Shown here piece by piece: positions 1 to 11,549 of a DNA stretch of 64,000 bases (within the stretch, counting starts at the first letter, position 1; each line of letters opens with the position of its first letter). This DNA is from Arachis hypogaea (taxonomy: Eukaryota; Streptophyta; Magnoliopsida; Fabales; Fabaceae): contig NC_092039.1 in assembly GCF_003086295.3 (NCBI RefSeq), positions 97,174,561 to 97,238,560 on the forward strand, given 5' to 3'. The position numbers were made by a program, and so were the translations under genes. The notes below the pieces were generated by a model. The model worked only from the letters and a program-made list of their open reading frames with translations, made no database searches and was not told where the DNA came from.

Positions 1-2130
1 ATTTTTTAGTCATGTAATATTATTTTTTTTATTTTAATATTACTATACCGTCACTTCATAAGTTATGGAAATTATTATAATAGTACTACATATTTAAGTA
101 TTTTTGTTAATTAAATTTAATTAAATTAGTTTTTTTTTTTTTGGTGACTCTAATTAAATTAGTTTAACATAATAAAAATCAGTTATGATTAATATTATTT
201 TAAATTTTATTGCTTAATTTTATTGGACTTAGTTTATAAAAAATTTAAATGTGTAATATTATTCAATAAATTAATATTTTTTAATATTTTTAAAACAGCA
301 AGGTATTTGCTCTGTATAGCGAAAAATTAGTACGTACAAATACAACGTGGACTAATTAAAATGCAATATATAGACTATATTATTTTCATTAATATTTTTA
401 TTTATTTTTTTAAAATTATTATATAATATATCAAAATATCCTCACCATTAATTCTAGAATGACTAAAATATTTTTTAATTAATTTAAAAAATGACTAAAC
501 TATTTTTAATTTTCTTACAACAATATCATTTAACTCATACTGAAAAAAAAATTTACCTTTTATTTGTTAATTTTTTAAAGGATTAAAATAATTTTTTAGA
601 ATTTTAGTCATTTTAAAATCAAATTTTTAATTTATAATAGAATTAAAAATTAATATTAGAAGATCACTTTTTAAAAATTAACTATTATGTTGGCGAGAAA
701 GTTACAAAGGATAATTTAATATTTATAAATTAAAAAATATTTTAGTCATTTCATAATTAATAATAAGAACATTTCATTATAAAGTATTTTATAATATATT
801 TATTAAAAACTAAATAAAAATAAATACTAATATAAATAATATAATTCACATTCTGTTTTTTTATGGATTTTTTATAACTAAATAAATTAGATATTTTATT
901 TATCAACATATATAATTTATAAAATAATTAAGCTTTTACTTCTATTGTACATCTTGTTTATAATAAAATTGAAAAAAAGTAGTTATATATCTTGTTTAAA
1001 TGAGATAAATCACGCTAATTTGTCTTTATCTCATTTGAAAATGAGCTATATGTAATAATATTACATATCTATTTATTTTATAAACGATATATATATATAT
1101 ATATATTGTTTACATTGTATTTGTAAATATAAAAATATAATTTCCTCAAAATAATAAAAATGTATTTACAGTACGATTTGGATCGATTTGAGTTAATTTT
1201 TTAATTTCTTATTTGATTAAAAACTACTTTTTAAAAATATGAATTAAAATTTAGAAAAATTTAATAATTAAAATTTTTAAATTACAAAAAATTCTATGAT
1301 TTAAATTAAAAAAATATATTGATTTTACCTTCTAAACTAAAAAGCATAATATAAACACACTCTTTTTAGTTGGTCAATAATATGCTAAATTTTGTGTGAT
1401 CATACCTCATTTATATTATATACAAGATACAAATATATCTATCTCATTTTCATTATAAACGAAATAAATTATATTATATAAAATAGCAAACACTCTTTCA
1501 CATTTTTTTCTCTAATTAACCGATACATGTTAATTTGTGACCTTACTCTATGGCAGTTAATTTATTTCAATTGGATGTATTATTATTATTATTATTTTGA
1601 CAATTCATAAATTAAAATAATTTTTATACCTATTAATTTCAACCAATAAACTAATTATTTTTATTTAAATTGCTCTTTTTCACTTTTTGCTCCTTCCTCC
1701 TACACTATATTTTATTCACCACCACCAGCAATTTACCACCACTGTTGACCAGGCACTTGTTAACGTCGACCATCATGCTATCATTTTCGTTTTTTTTTTA
1801 AGTTTTAAATTTTAAATTTCTAATTTTTTTTTTCTTTACAAATATAGCTATCCAAGATACAGTGGTTGAAATAATAAGCTAAGGTCCATATGCATGGAAG
1901 AGTAGAATATTAAAATCATTTATAATATATTTGTGAATAAATATATATGTTATTAAATTTATTTTTAATATATACTTTATATTAGAAATTAATTTTAATG
2001 AGTGAGTTTAGTATATACCTCTGTGTGGGTGGCATAACCGCATAAGCATTATGAAGAAATTAAATTTGAATAGAATAACAATGCAACTCTCATCAAGGCA
2101 GGTAGCCAATTAACGAATTTGTTTTAGGAA
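1..2130. other. AT-rich intergenic region upstream of the DUF247 gene
   Basis: No open reading frame or recognisable element is visible here. The stretch is very AT-rich, with a short (AT)n run near 1089-1106 and a (TTA)n run near 1579-1597. The last few hundred bases must contain the promoter and 5' leader of the DUF247 gene. Several TATA-like strings occur, for example near 1936-1950 and 2011-2016, and I cannot choose between them. Confidence 0.6.
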
Positions 2131-4650
2131 ATGGCGGCAAATGATGTTCCTAACAATGGAATGGAAGACGGCGACTTGAATGGATGGAAGGAATCGGCGT
2201 CGAAAGCATTACTAGGCAGTTTCCAAGCACACTCTGAGCCAATTGGAATTTCTAATGTCCCAAGAAAACTCCGTGAAGGTAACAAGAACGCTTTCATGCC
2301 AAAGACCATTTCCATCGGCCCTCGTTACAAGGGAGCTAGAAGGGACCTAATGAAATGGCAAAACATCAAATTGCACTCCATGCAATCTCTTCTTCATCGG
2401 GGACCAAACAAACCAGCAAAAACAAAGCTCCAAGAATGCATGGAGGCCATTTTGAAGTTGGAGAAAGAAGTTCGCGCAAACTATGCAGATGATCTGAAGA
2501 TGGAATGGAACGACCTTGCGAATATCATGTTGTCTGACGCTGGTTTCTTGCTTGAGCTTCTCATTAGTTCTTCAAAGGAATTCAATGAAAAACTTAAAAG
2601 CCGGTTGGCGCCTCCCAACCCGGATGGCGAAGTAAAGAGAACAGGGGAGGTAGTGACTGATTTGTTGGTGTTGGAGAACCAAATACCGCTTATCATTCTC
2701 CATAAGTTGTCTGAAATAATTCTAGTTGAGGATGATATTTCAATTGAAAGTTTGGCACTGAATTTCTTTGGCTACATCCCGGACGAAAGATTCAGGCCGG
2801 ACTTTAACCCTGGTGTTGCGTCTCGTCACTTTCTTGAACTTATCCACTCCTACATCTCTGAAGATAGTGAAGAAGAGGAAGGAGAGCAACAGGATCAGAG
2901 AAACGAGCAGAGGTGCATTTTTATTCCGTTTTACAATTTCAAAATGTCCGACTGCATATTATTTTTTGAAAGGTATCTAAGGTCTAATAATTACATATGA
3001 ACTAAAGTTGAGCGGCCCGGAATAATTACAATTTTTTAAAACTTGTTATAATTTATAATTAAGACAAGTTTGAGTCTGAAGAGAACATCCTATGAACATA
3101 CAGGTGTTGTAATCCGATCAACAGTATTAAATCTGTTAACTTCCAAAAGGTATCGAATACCTGTGCCAATTGTGCTTCCGATTGTGGGTATGATGTGGAA
3201 GATGCGATGGGGATAAGAGAAAAGACCACCGATGCTGCCAGCAATGTTCAGCAGCTTACTTCCTATGCTCAACTCAATCGATGTGCTCCCATTCTTGCAG
3301 CTGCTGGGGTTACAATAATCAAAACTATACGCAGTAAGTTTTATTTTTTATTTTTTAATTTTTTTGTGATGATCTTGGTCTTTATTATTGGATATCAAAA
3401 ATGCTGTTTCCATACTAAAATTAATCATTTATTTGTGTAATTTAATTTATTTTTTAATCATGTTAGGTGTACACCAAAATCAGTTACTAAAATTATTTAT
3501 CTATATAGAATACACATTAAAATATAAAATATAAATTAAAAATAAATTAAACTATACATATATTTATACGCAAATACATAGTGGCTGATTTTAGTATGCA
3601 AATAATATTTTTGTTTATTTTTAGTATATATTTTATATTTTATATATATATTTTACACTAATAATTAATTTTAGTGACTAATTTTAACTATATTTGATAT
3701 ATAAATCAAATAATTTAGATGTTATAGCTTAAGTTATACCACTATCATTCCTTTTGTATTTAATTACATAATAGATAGAGTTTATAGTAGTTGTTAATGT
3801 GGTTACTGTGACTATACAACTTTAACAATTTTTTTACTAAAATTAAAAACAAAATTTTAGTGTATTTTTGTAACATTTTTTGCTTTTATTTTTTAAATTA
3901 ACAATTATTTTAGATATTAAAAAATTACTCTAATTGTAGTAATGCTTTTTAAATATTATGAAAATTTATAATCATACTAGTCACATAGCATGTACCTAAT
4001 TTTAATTAGTTTTAAACTTTTTACACGCAATTTATTAAGTTTGATTACCTGCACCTATAGGTAACGAGGAAAAGCATGAGAACCCAACTCAAAGACCAAA
4101 TGAAATAAGGGGCTTCAACTTTAACATAAAATTTCAGAAGACCAATGGAACTCTGGAAATTCCACAGCTTCACATCACAAAATCAACAGAAGTGACGTGG
4201 CGGAATCTCATTGCTTGGGAGCAAGGCCATACCGGATTCAGCTGCAAACACAAGTGTACTTGGGCTGCATTATTTTTCAACGGCTTAATGTGTTGCGAAA
4301 ACGATGTTCAGCTTCTCAAAGATAAACAAGTGATAGTGGATCACTTGGACTTGGGCAACCGCAAATTGTTGGAGTTCTTCCGTTCCATCGTCCATGGAGT
4401 TGATTCTGATAAGGCAAGTGATTCTCCTTACTGGGAAATGGTTAGTGTGATTAACTCCTATCGCGGCACATGTTGCCTCGGCATAAAAAAATACTCCATA
4501 ATACTGCGCCATTCTTGGATCCCAACGGTTTTTCGCCACTTTGACCGGCTTGTGTTGCGCGGTTACAACCTTCTCATTGGAATGATATCTCTTTACGCTC
4601 TTATGCAGACCATCTATACTATCCTCGGCTACTATGAACATCAAGAGTGA
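2131..4650 (+). CDS. DUF247 (UPF0481) plant membrane protein, three exons
   Basis: Exons 2131-2912, 3104-3333 and 4061-4650 join in phase, with GT-AG introns of 191 and 727 bp, into 534 codons (533 aa), a normal length for this family. The protein shows the DUF247 layout: an N-terminal SIGPRYKG (residues 61-68, the family's IGPYHHG position), DAGFLLELL near 146-154, and LLVLENQIPLIIL near 184-196. Exon 3 has the LEIPQLHI and FRNLIA-like WRNLIAWEQ blocks. A hydrophobic helix near residues 506-529, followed by a short tail, is the usual C-terminal membrane anchor. An acidic stretch (SEDSEEEEGE) precedes intron 1, and the exon 2 segment is unusually Cys-rich. The molecular role of DUF247 proteins is mostly unknown; members act in grass self-incompatibility. 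The exon joins are my reading and need a transcript. This is the only clear host gene in the window, and no break is visible in it. Confidence 0.85.
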
Positions 4651-4766
4651 GAAATTCTGGTCAAATGTTTTCGCTGCCTCCTCGCTCCCTACCTCGCCGC
4701 CCCCCACCCTTACCACCACCTCCTCCTCCCGGAGGCGTTCAATAATTTTGTGTTCTTTTATTTCCA

Positions 4767-4772
4767 AATAAA
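4767..4772 (+). terminator. Candidate polyadenylation signal AATAAA for the DUF247 gene
   Basis: A canonical AATAAA lies 117 bp after the DUF247 stop codon. The position suits a plant 3' end, but plant signals are loose and the cleavage site is not visible. Confidence 0.4.
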
Positions 4773-4926
4773 AAGAATCGACTATTTATGTAGATGTAAA
4801 TGTGAACATAATGTAAAGTGGAGTATCTCATTTACTAAAATGAGTTTGTGGAAGTATTTTCGTTAGAATAGGCAGTAAAAATAACTTCAACTATATTTTA
4901 CTGTATGATCTATTTAATGTTTAAAT

Positions 4927-5214
4927 TGTAAGGGTTTTACAATGTATGATAAGTACTTTGTGATGAGAGAATTAGAAAAAAGAAAGTAAAGAAATCAGAT
5001 GATAGAGAAGGGATGAAAAATTTTCTGCAGTAATTTACTTTAGGAGCAATCTGAATTAGAATGAATAACTATAGATCCACACAAGGCTATAGTTGGACTC
5101 CAAAAAGCTAAACCTGACAGAACTGTAATTAATCAAACCATTTTCTAACCAATTTTTACTGATCAACCTTGAGTTTCTTGTTTTGAAGTCAAGCAATTAT
5201 GCTGTGTACTAACA
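4927..5214 (-). repeat. Ty1/Copia LTR (3' LTR in element orientation), degenerate
   Basis: This 288-bp segment starts TGTAAGGG and ends ACTAACA on the plus strand. It matches 41569-41874 along its whole length with many substitutions and small indels (roughly one position in five or six by eye). A polypurine tract lies at its inner edge (plus strand CCTCCCTCAAA from 5215). The outer flank TAAAT does not match the flank of the other LTR (CAGAC), so a shared target-site duplication is not seen. Confidence 0.8.
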
Positions 5215-5852
5215 CCTCCCTCAAATTAATAGTTGACATAGGAATAACTCTCAATTTGGACTTCAACCATTCAAATGTTGTTTCCGTAAGAGGTTTAGTC
5301 AACAAATCTGCCACTTGATCAGTTTCTGGCACATGGACAACATGAAGCAGTTTCTTCTAAATTTTGTCTCGAATCAACTGAACTTCAAGCTGAAAATGTT
5401 TTGTCTTATTGTGTAAGATAAAATTTACCATAAGTAATACAGTGCTGAGGTTGTCACAGTAAATTATTGGTGGAGTATTCAACTTTACATCTAATTCATC
5501 AAGCAAATTCTGCAACCATTCCATTTATGCTTCACAAGAAATCAGGCTCCGAAACTCAGTTTCAGTAGAGAATCTTAAAATAGTTACTTATTTGCTACAA
5601 GACCAAGAAATCAGATTAGCATCAAAGTGCACACAGTAACCTAACACTAACCTGTGATCCTCAACGTCTACTGTCCAATCCGAGTCAGAAACACCATACA
5701 ACCTCATGTCGTCACTCTTATGTAGAACTAGATCATGATGCTTGGTGCCTTGCACATATCTCAGAACTCTCTTCACTGCCTTCCAATGTGCCAGCAACGA
5801 ACTATGTATAAATGGACTAATTTTACTCACTGCAAAAGATAAAATTGATCTA
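5215..5852 (-). pseudogene. Ty1/Copia RNase H domain and 3' end of pol (fragment)
   Basis: Read on the minus strand, 5830-5588 encodes a typical Copia RT/RNase H junction: HWKAVKRVLRYVQGT, then GVSDSDWT and GYCVHFDANLISWSC. Below 5588 the frame is interrupted by stops, but the expected motifs continue: a TEAE-like STETEF, IYCDN, KTKH, and VADLLTKPL close to the polypurine tract. This is the last fifth of a Copia pol, degenerate and not expressed as a protein. Upstream RT sequence is missing here and reappears at 21000-21950, which fits disruption by the insertions between the two. Confidence 0.8.
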
Positions 5853-6349
5853 TACTACAAGAAAAATACTGAACACGGTTGAATTTAAAAATGCAGAATA
5901 GTGGGAATTTCTTGGTAGTGAAGACGTCGAACACGGATTTACATTTTTGACAGTAAATTAGTCGGTGATAATTGGAGAAAAAAAAATAGGCGTGTAAGTT
6001 AGTATCGGATTTACGGTCGGATAAATCCGCCGATAAACCCATTTAGTGAAAACGCTGTGTTCTGTACTGTTGGATTTTTTTGATGTAATTTTGCCTTAAA
6101 TTCGAAATGCTAATGCTCTCCCCTTTCATTTCGAATCTCTCTCTACCCTTTTTTCTCCCACTCTCTCTCTCTAACCCTCTTGCTCCCTGTCGCTCTGTCA
6201 ACTCCCACCGCCGCCTCTTCTTTCTCTCTAACCCTCTCCTTTCTGCCGCTTTGTTAGTCTCACCGCGTGTCAGCTCCGCCGCTGCATTCTCTATGGCAGT
6301 GCCCCTCCCTCTCACCGTCATCTAGTTTTGCTAGCCAACACCAACAGCG
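5853..6349 (+). mobile_element. CACTA (En/Spm-type) transposon 5' end with terminal repeat and subterminal region
   Basis: The sequence opens with TACTACAAGAAAAA, one base off the common plant CACTA terminus CACTACAAGAAA. Subterminal words of the kind GGATTTACGGTCGG and AAATCCGCCGATAAA follow, typical of CACTA ends. A CT-rich leader-like stretch (6105-6300) comes next. The element is interrupted at 6350-6354 by element A and resumes at 19901. It lies inside the old Copia element. Classification rests on the terminus and subterminal words. Confidence 0.65.
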
Positions 6350-6354
6350 CCGGC

Positions 6355-7907
6355 TGATAAACGAAAATTATCATGCCGATATAGAATTCAATAATGGATA
6401 TAATCGTGAGTATAGTCTAATCGACACTCAAACTTCGCATCAAACAATCCTACAATCTATAACCGAGAATACTAGTCTCCCAAGTCGTCCTCCCTTGGAA
6501 TTGCTAGAGCATGCATCTTATTGATTAGAAAACCTTATTATGATTCTTTGAAAGTTTAGCAAAAATAGATGACAAGCAATCAATCTTTAAAAGACTTGGT
6601 CTAGGGTTGGCATTAGAAATTTTATCTTTATAGTTCCTTCAATGATGACAACAATTAGACCTTGCTTCATTTAGTTAACCCCTATGTATAGAGAAAAGTC
6701 AAATGAGAGTAATTAACTTGAGTCACAAGTCCTAGTTTTACCTTAGGAAAATCTAGCTTTAGTGCACTCCAAGTTAATTAGCAATTTCTAATTCCAAATC
6801 AACAATTGACATAAACTATTCAACTCTTTCTAATGGCCCAAACCCTATGCCAAGTAAGAAACTTTTACTCCATAACTAATGTTGGCATTTTATCAAATAA
6901 TTGATGAGAAAGAATGAAAGACATAGTAAGAATGAGAAGAAAGTAGAATTAAAAATGCTTCAACACAAGAAATTAACAACAATTAACAAAGAACAACAAT
7001 GGAAATGGAAATGAAATTCTCAAGAACTTGATAAAGTTCAAAACTACAAAGTTGAATCTAGGATCTATGAAAATTGAGCAATTACAAACACTAATTGAGA
7101 TTGGAGAAGAAGATCTATGATGTAATCAAAGTAAATTGAGAATTGCAATGGATCTCACCAAAGAGTGATTGAAAATTCAGAAAATTGATGAATATGAACC
7201 CTAATGAAAGCTTGGAATCTCTCTCTCCTTCTCCAAGAGTCTAACTAACTATCTCCAAAAAATCTAGAACAATCTAAAAATGAGCTAAAGTCCCTTAACC
7301 CTTCAGCCTTTGGTCTTCTTAAGCTTTTCCCGCCAAGGCACTTCCCCAAGATGGGATCCCCAACTCTCTCCACGCCCAAGTCACGTGGCTCTTTAAAAAA
7401 TCATATTCGAACATCAGCGCGCACGCGCAAAGCACACGTGCGCGCCACTGAGGCATCTTGTAATGTGCGCGGAGGCGTAATGTACGCGTGCGCGCCCATG
7501 AAGATCATGGCCTAGCCGCTACACAAGCCGGCTCGTGGCTTGGCTCTTGGCTTCGACTTCTAACTGCTCAATCCACGCCGACGCGTCAAGTGCGCGCACG
7601 CGCCCATGCTGAGATTTCCAAAGTTCAATTCTCATGCTCCTTTCCTTTGCACCCATCCTCCTTCTCTCTTCCGGTCCATCCCTGCCCTATATTCTGAAAC
7701 CACTTAACACACAGGTCACGGCATCGAATGGCACCAAGAGAAGATTAGAAATGTATCTAATTTAGTGCAAAATAAGCATGTTTTCATCCATGAGGCAAAA
7801 TTAGGAAAGGAACACAAAGTCTTGTATTTTCATATAGAAAGCGTGTGGAATTATTGATAAAATCCCTGAAATCAACACAAGATAAACCCTCAAAATGGGG
7901 TATATCA
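6355..7907 (-). repeat. Element A LTR (3' LTR)
   Basis: This 1,553-bp LTR begins TGATAAAC and ends ATATCA on the plus strand. It contains a CpG-rich palindromic stretch at about 7416-7602 (CGCGCACGCGC and CACGTGCGCGC words) that resembles the spacer array of the same element. The small open frames inside it are not genes. Confidence 0.93.
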
Positions 7908-7944
7908 ACCTCCCCACACTTAGATTCTAGCATGTCCTCATGCT
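7908..7944 (-). other. Element A polypurine tract with upstream AGGA-loop hairpin
   Basis: In element orientation a hairpin (stem AGCATG/CATGCT, loop AGGA, 7944-7929) is followed by AAGTGTGGGGAGGT (7908-7921), which abuts the 3' LTR. The purine run is the expected primer for plus-strand DNA synthesis. The hairpin is conserved in structure but not in sequence in elements B and C. Confidence 0.75.
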
Positions 7945-9441
7945 TAGAGAAATGTGAAAGAAACACAAAAGACCGAGGGATCATAAAGGTATAAGACTCA
8001 TGAAGTGCAACCTACTTATATGAATGCAACTATGACTAGTGCTATCATCTACTTGGTTAGGAACAAATCAACCTTCCTAAGATATATGCAAGCATATAGG
8101 GTCCAATGGTGGTCAATATATAGGACTTACCAATTTTCAAGCATCAAATACAATATATGCAACCTTGCATGAAGAATGCTCGTGAGAACCGGGAATCATG
8201 AATTAGAGCCTTCGAACCCTCACTGGAAGTGTTTATACTCTATTCGCTCAAGTGTCTAGGGTTGATTCTCTCAATTTTCTCCTAATCATGCTCTCCAAGA
8301 TTTGTTCTCCATCTAACAATCAACATTTATTCCATGCATGTGTACAAATATCATGAGGTCTTTCTTTAGGTTGTAATGGGGCTAGGGTCAAGGTGGGATA
8401 CATATTTGGTTAAGTGAGTTGAAATTTGAATCTTTGATAAGCTTAAACTTTCCACCTAACCTATGACATCCTATACAATTTCAAAGCTAACCTAACTACC
8501 CATTTCTCACTTTTTCACATACTCATGCAATTTCTTTTCATTTCACAACACTCATGCATTGATTTTATTGAGCTACACTTTGCTTTGGGGCATTTTGTCC
8601 CCTTTTTATTTCTTTCTTTTTCTTCTTTTTCTTTCTTTTTCTATTTTTTTCTTTTTTCTTTTCCATATTATTTTTCTTTTCTTTTTCTTTTGTTTTTCTC
8701 ATTTTTTTTCTATATACAAGAACCCCAATGCATAAGGTTTTGCATTTGATCAATACATGAGTATGTACCCAATTCCCAATATTTCCAATAACAATACAAG
8801 ATTACCCTTTTATTCACCTAATGTCCCCAGGTTTCCACACTTGAACGATACTCTCACACACTAGCCTAAGCCAATCAAAGATCCAAATAAGGACATTTAT
8901 TGTCTTTCGCTTTAAGGCTTGTAATGTGCTAAAATTAAGAACAAGTGGGTTAAGCGTAGGCTCAAAGTTGGCTAACAATGGAAGATAAAAGGTAAGGCTA
9001 TTTGGGTAAGTGGGCTACTAAAATGATGGCCTCAATCATATAAATGCGTGAATACAAGGAATAATGGACATATAGACTCAAACAAAGCAAGGATCACACT
9101 CATAGAGAGAAAACAATTTTCACACAAGAAGGAGAGTAGGTGACTATAAGATGTAGCCACAAAACAAGGCTCAAAGCTCACTAGCTTGTGTTCTTAACTC
9201 AAAATCTATGTTCCAAAATATAATTCTTCAAGCAAATTTGGCATCAAAATATTCGAAATTGGCAGTGCCACGGTTGCCCCAAAGTATTGGTTTCCTAAGA
9301 AAGAGTTTCATTGTTCCAACCAAGTAAACTTATCATGAAAATGATGTCAAAGAAGACCTAATCATGCAACCTATCCTGACTATAAAGGAGTTCAAAGAAC
9401 GAAAATTTATTCGGGTGTTACCTACGGAGATCGGTCAGCCG
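7945..9441 (-). other. Element A 3' non-coding region
   Basis: About 1.5 kb lies between the internal hairpin and the polypurine tract, without a supported gene. It includes a long pyrimidine-rich run (about 8590-8710) whose short open frames are low-complexity artefacts. Several stretches match the equivalent region of element B (28180-29570), for example the text around TGAACCCTCACTGG (8212 here, 28408 there). Confidence 0.7.
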
Positions 9442-9480
9442 ACCTCCCCATACTTAAAACTTAGCACGGTCCTCCGTGCT
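9442..9480 (-). other. Element A internal copy of the hairpin plus purine-tract module
   Basis: In element orientation a 7-bp hairpin (AGCACGG-AGGA-CCGTGCT, 9480-9463) is followed by TTTTAAGTATGGGGAGGT (9459-9442), an imperfect copy of the module at the 3' LTR. It overlaps the end of the env-position ORF. It could act as a second plus-strand primer or be a relic of recombination. Confidence 0.65.
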
Positions 9481-10818
9481 ATAGGTGAGGCGCAAGGGTT
9501 GGTCGAGTCCCGAGTGTCCCTCATCTCCATTGTCATCGCTATGTCCGCTTGAAGTTGCGGTGGATGTGGAGATATCTGGTTCCTCCATAGGTGGGGTGAC
9601 TACGCTTAGAAGTTTCTTCACGTGAGCGTATCGGCGTTGGTTACGCCTCTCATAACGGTCCAACTTCTTGTGAAGGTCTTCAAGGCGTTGGGTGCCTGAT
9701 TTTTGTGGTGTGGATGATGTGGTGGTGTTGCGAGTTGGTATGGGTAGTCCAATGTCCTTGGTGAATTCCGGAGGCTTGAGGAACCTCTTGGTCAGAATAA
9801 CATCGCCCTCGACCGGAATTGAGGTTCTCCTATCCTTAGCCTCTCGGTGGACGCCGGCCATTGCAACTAATTCTGTCACCATAGCAGGGAATGGTAGATT
9901 TCCCTTGGCATGAATGCGCCCCATGGATTGGTGAATGGCATGCGAAATGTCGACCGGTTTCTCGGTTAGGATGCACCATATCAATAAGGCAAGCTCGGCG
10001 GTGATGGATGACCCATGGGTGCTCGGGAGCACGTAGTGAGCTAGAATTTGGGTCCATGCCATGGCTTCTTGAGTGAGGTAACGTGCATCCAAACCTTTTG
10101 GTTGTTGCTTTATGGTCCCCCGAGTCTAACATGCGTCGGGTAGAGCAATTACGCGGAGGACCGCGCTCCAATTGAACTCCCTGTCATCGCATGCGGTCAA
10201 GACTTCTTGATAGGCATCACATCTATCCGCTAACGGCCCAATCCCAAGGACCTCTCGGATGGTTTCCACTGTGACTGACACTTGCTTCCGGCGCACAAAT
10301 ATTGATGTGAGAAGGGGTGAGTGGTAGTTGGAGTAGAATTCCACCACCCATGATAAATTGGCCTCCTTTGGCTGCCTCAAGAGGAACCTCCATTGCCTCC
10401 GGTCAATGTGTGACATCACTATCGGAGTGAGGTGGGCCGGTAGGACTAGAAGAGGCTCTGGGTGATAATTCTTTTCAATCATCCTTGTGTAAACAAGTTC
10501 GCAGTAGCGGTTAGGGAACTTGTTTGAATCCTTTGGAGGGTTGTCCTTCTCTAGAACATCAACGGGGCCCCTAGCCTTCTTTAGGAGTGGCTTGGCTGTT
10601 AGTTCTTGGCACGCTCTATTGGAGGTGGCTTCTTCGGGGCTTTCCCTTTGTTCTTTTTGATGACCATCTTGCGATAGTAAAAAGGGAGATAATGTCAAAC
10701 ACAAAGAAGCGTAATTGAATGTGAATATGCCAAGAAAAATTGTGCCCAAGAATATGGGTATCCGTATTACATGACAGCTGCAACATGTAACTAAGATAAC
10801 ATGTGATAAGCAAGGCAA
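9454..10818 (-). pseudogene. Env-position ORF of element A: putative plant transposon protein, one internal stop
   Basis: Two open stretches, 10818-10126 and 10092-9454, lie in the same frame and are separated by an in-frame TAG near 10126-10128. The protein holds the conserved block found in plant 'putative transposon proteins' of Athila elements: FYSNYHSP, VFVRRKQV-like, VLGIGPLADRCDAYQ, VLRVIALP, then GLDARYLTQEAMAW and LPSTHGSSITAE. The N-terminus is hydrophobic only upstream of the conserved region, and the C-terminus is Ser/Thr/Asp-rich. I see no signal of a true envelope glycoprotein: no C-terminal membrane anchor and no cleavage-site pattern. Function is unknown. The ORF is homologous to the intact one of element C at 57828-58703. 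Confidence 0.75.
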
Positions 10819-11549
10819 ATCATTGGCATATGGTATAGGGGTAGTTTAAGCATGCAAGTAAGAGGCATGAGAAGCATACACCCGCAACTACCAAAAGTGA
10901 GAAGCAATTTAGGAAAAAGTGAGTGAATGGATTGGAGAATGTGGGGGTGCACCCAAAGGTGATTAGTTAAGAGGTAATTAGTCAAAATGAGCTCAAAGCT
11001 CATGTATGCCTTTCCTCAAACACTTGGCGTGCATCCTTTTTGTAGTATGTAATTAGATGAAGGTGAAAGCAATGTAACATTCCACAATCCATTCTTAATG
11101 ACTACAGTGCACAGTGGTTGTAAGAAAAGCAAGCAACACATCTCATCTATCAATGCAAGAGAATGTAGGACCCAAATGCCTATGAAGAGTTAAATGGAAA
11201 AAAAGAAAAAATGAAAACACCCCAAAGAAGTAGCTAAAGAGAGTCAGGGGAAAAGAAAGAGACTACCGAAAACAAATTGAAATTGAAGATTAAGGATTAA
11301 AAAGAGAGAAGTAGAGCAAGAGGGGAGCCTAGTAAAGTACCTTGAGAGAGATGGAAATGGGTATGGGAGAGGAGGTTGTAAAGAGGAATGATGGAGGATG
11401 CAGGGGCAATGTAGGGGCCACCGGAGGTAGGTGGTCGGAGGTGGTTGGAAGGAAGAAGAAAGGGTAATAGGGAGATGGGTAGTAGAGGGGGTGAGAAGAA
11501 GAAAAGGGGAAGGAGAATGAAGGGGGCAGGTGTACTCCCTATTAAATTG

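Noticed and set aside
3195..3440. Independent small gene between DUF247 exons
   Set aside because: The first part is exon 2 of the DUF247 gene; the rest is intron read-through.
8525..8753. Open frames on both strands in a pyrimidine-rich run
   Set aside because: Low-complexity Phe/Leu/Ser or Lys/Glu translations inside the 3' non-coding region of element A; no family resemblance.
9454..10818. True retroviral envelope gene
   Set aside because: The position fits, but there is no C-terminal membrane anchor, cleavage site or signal peptide attached to the conserved region; the sequence matches a plant transposon-associated protein.
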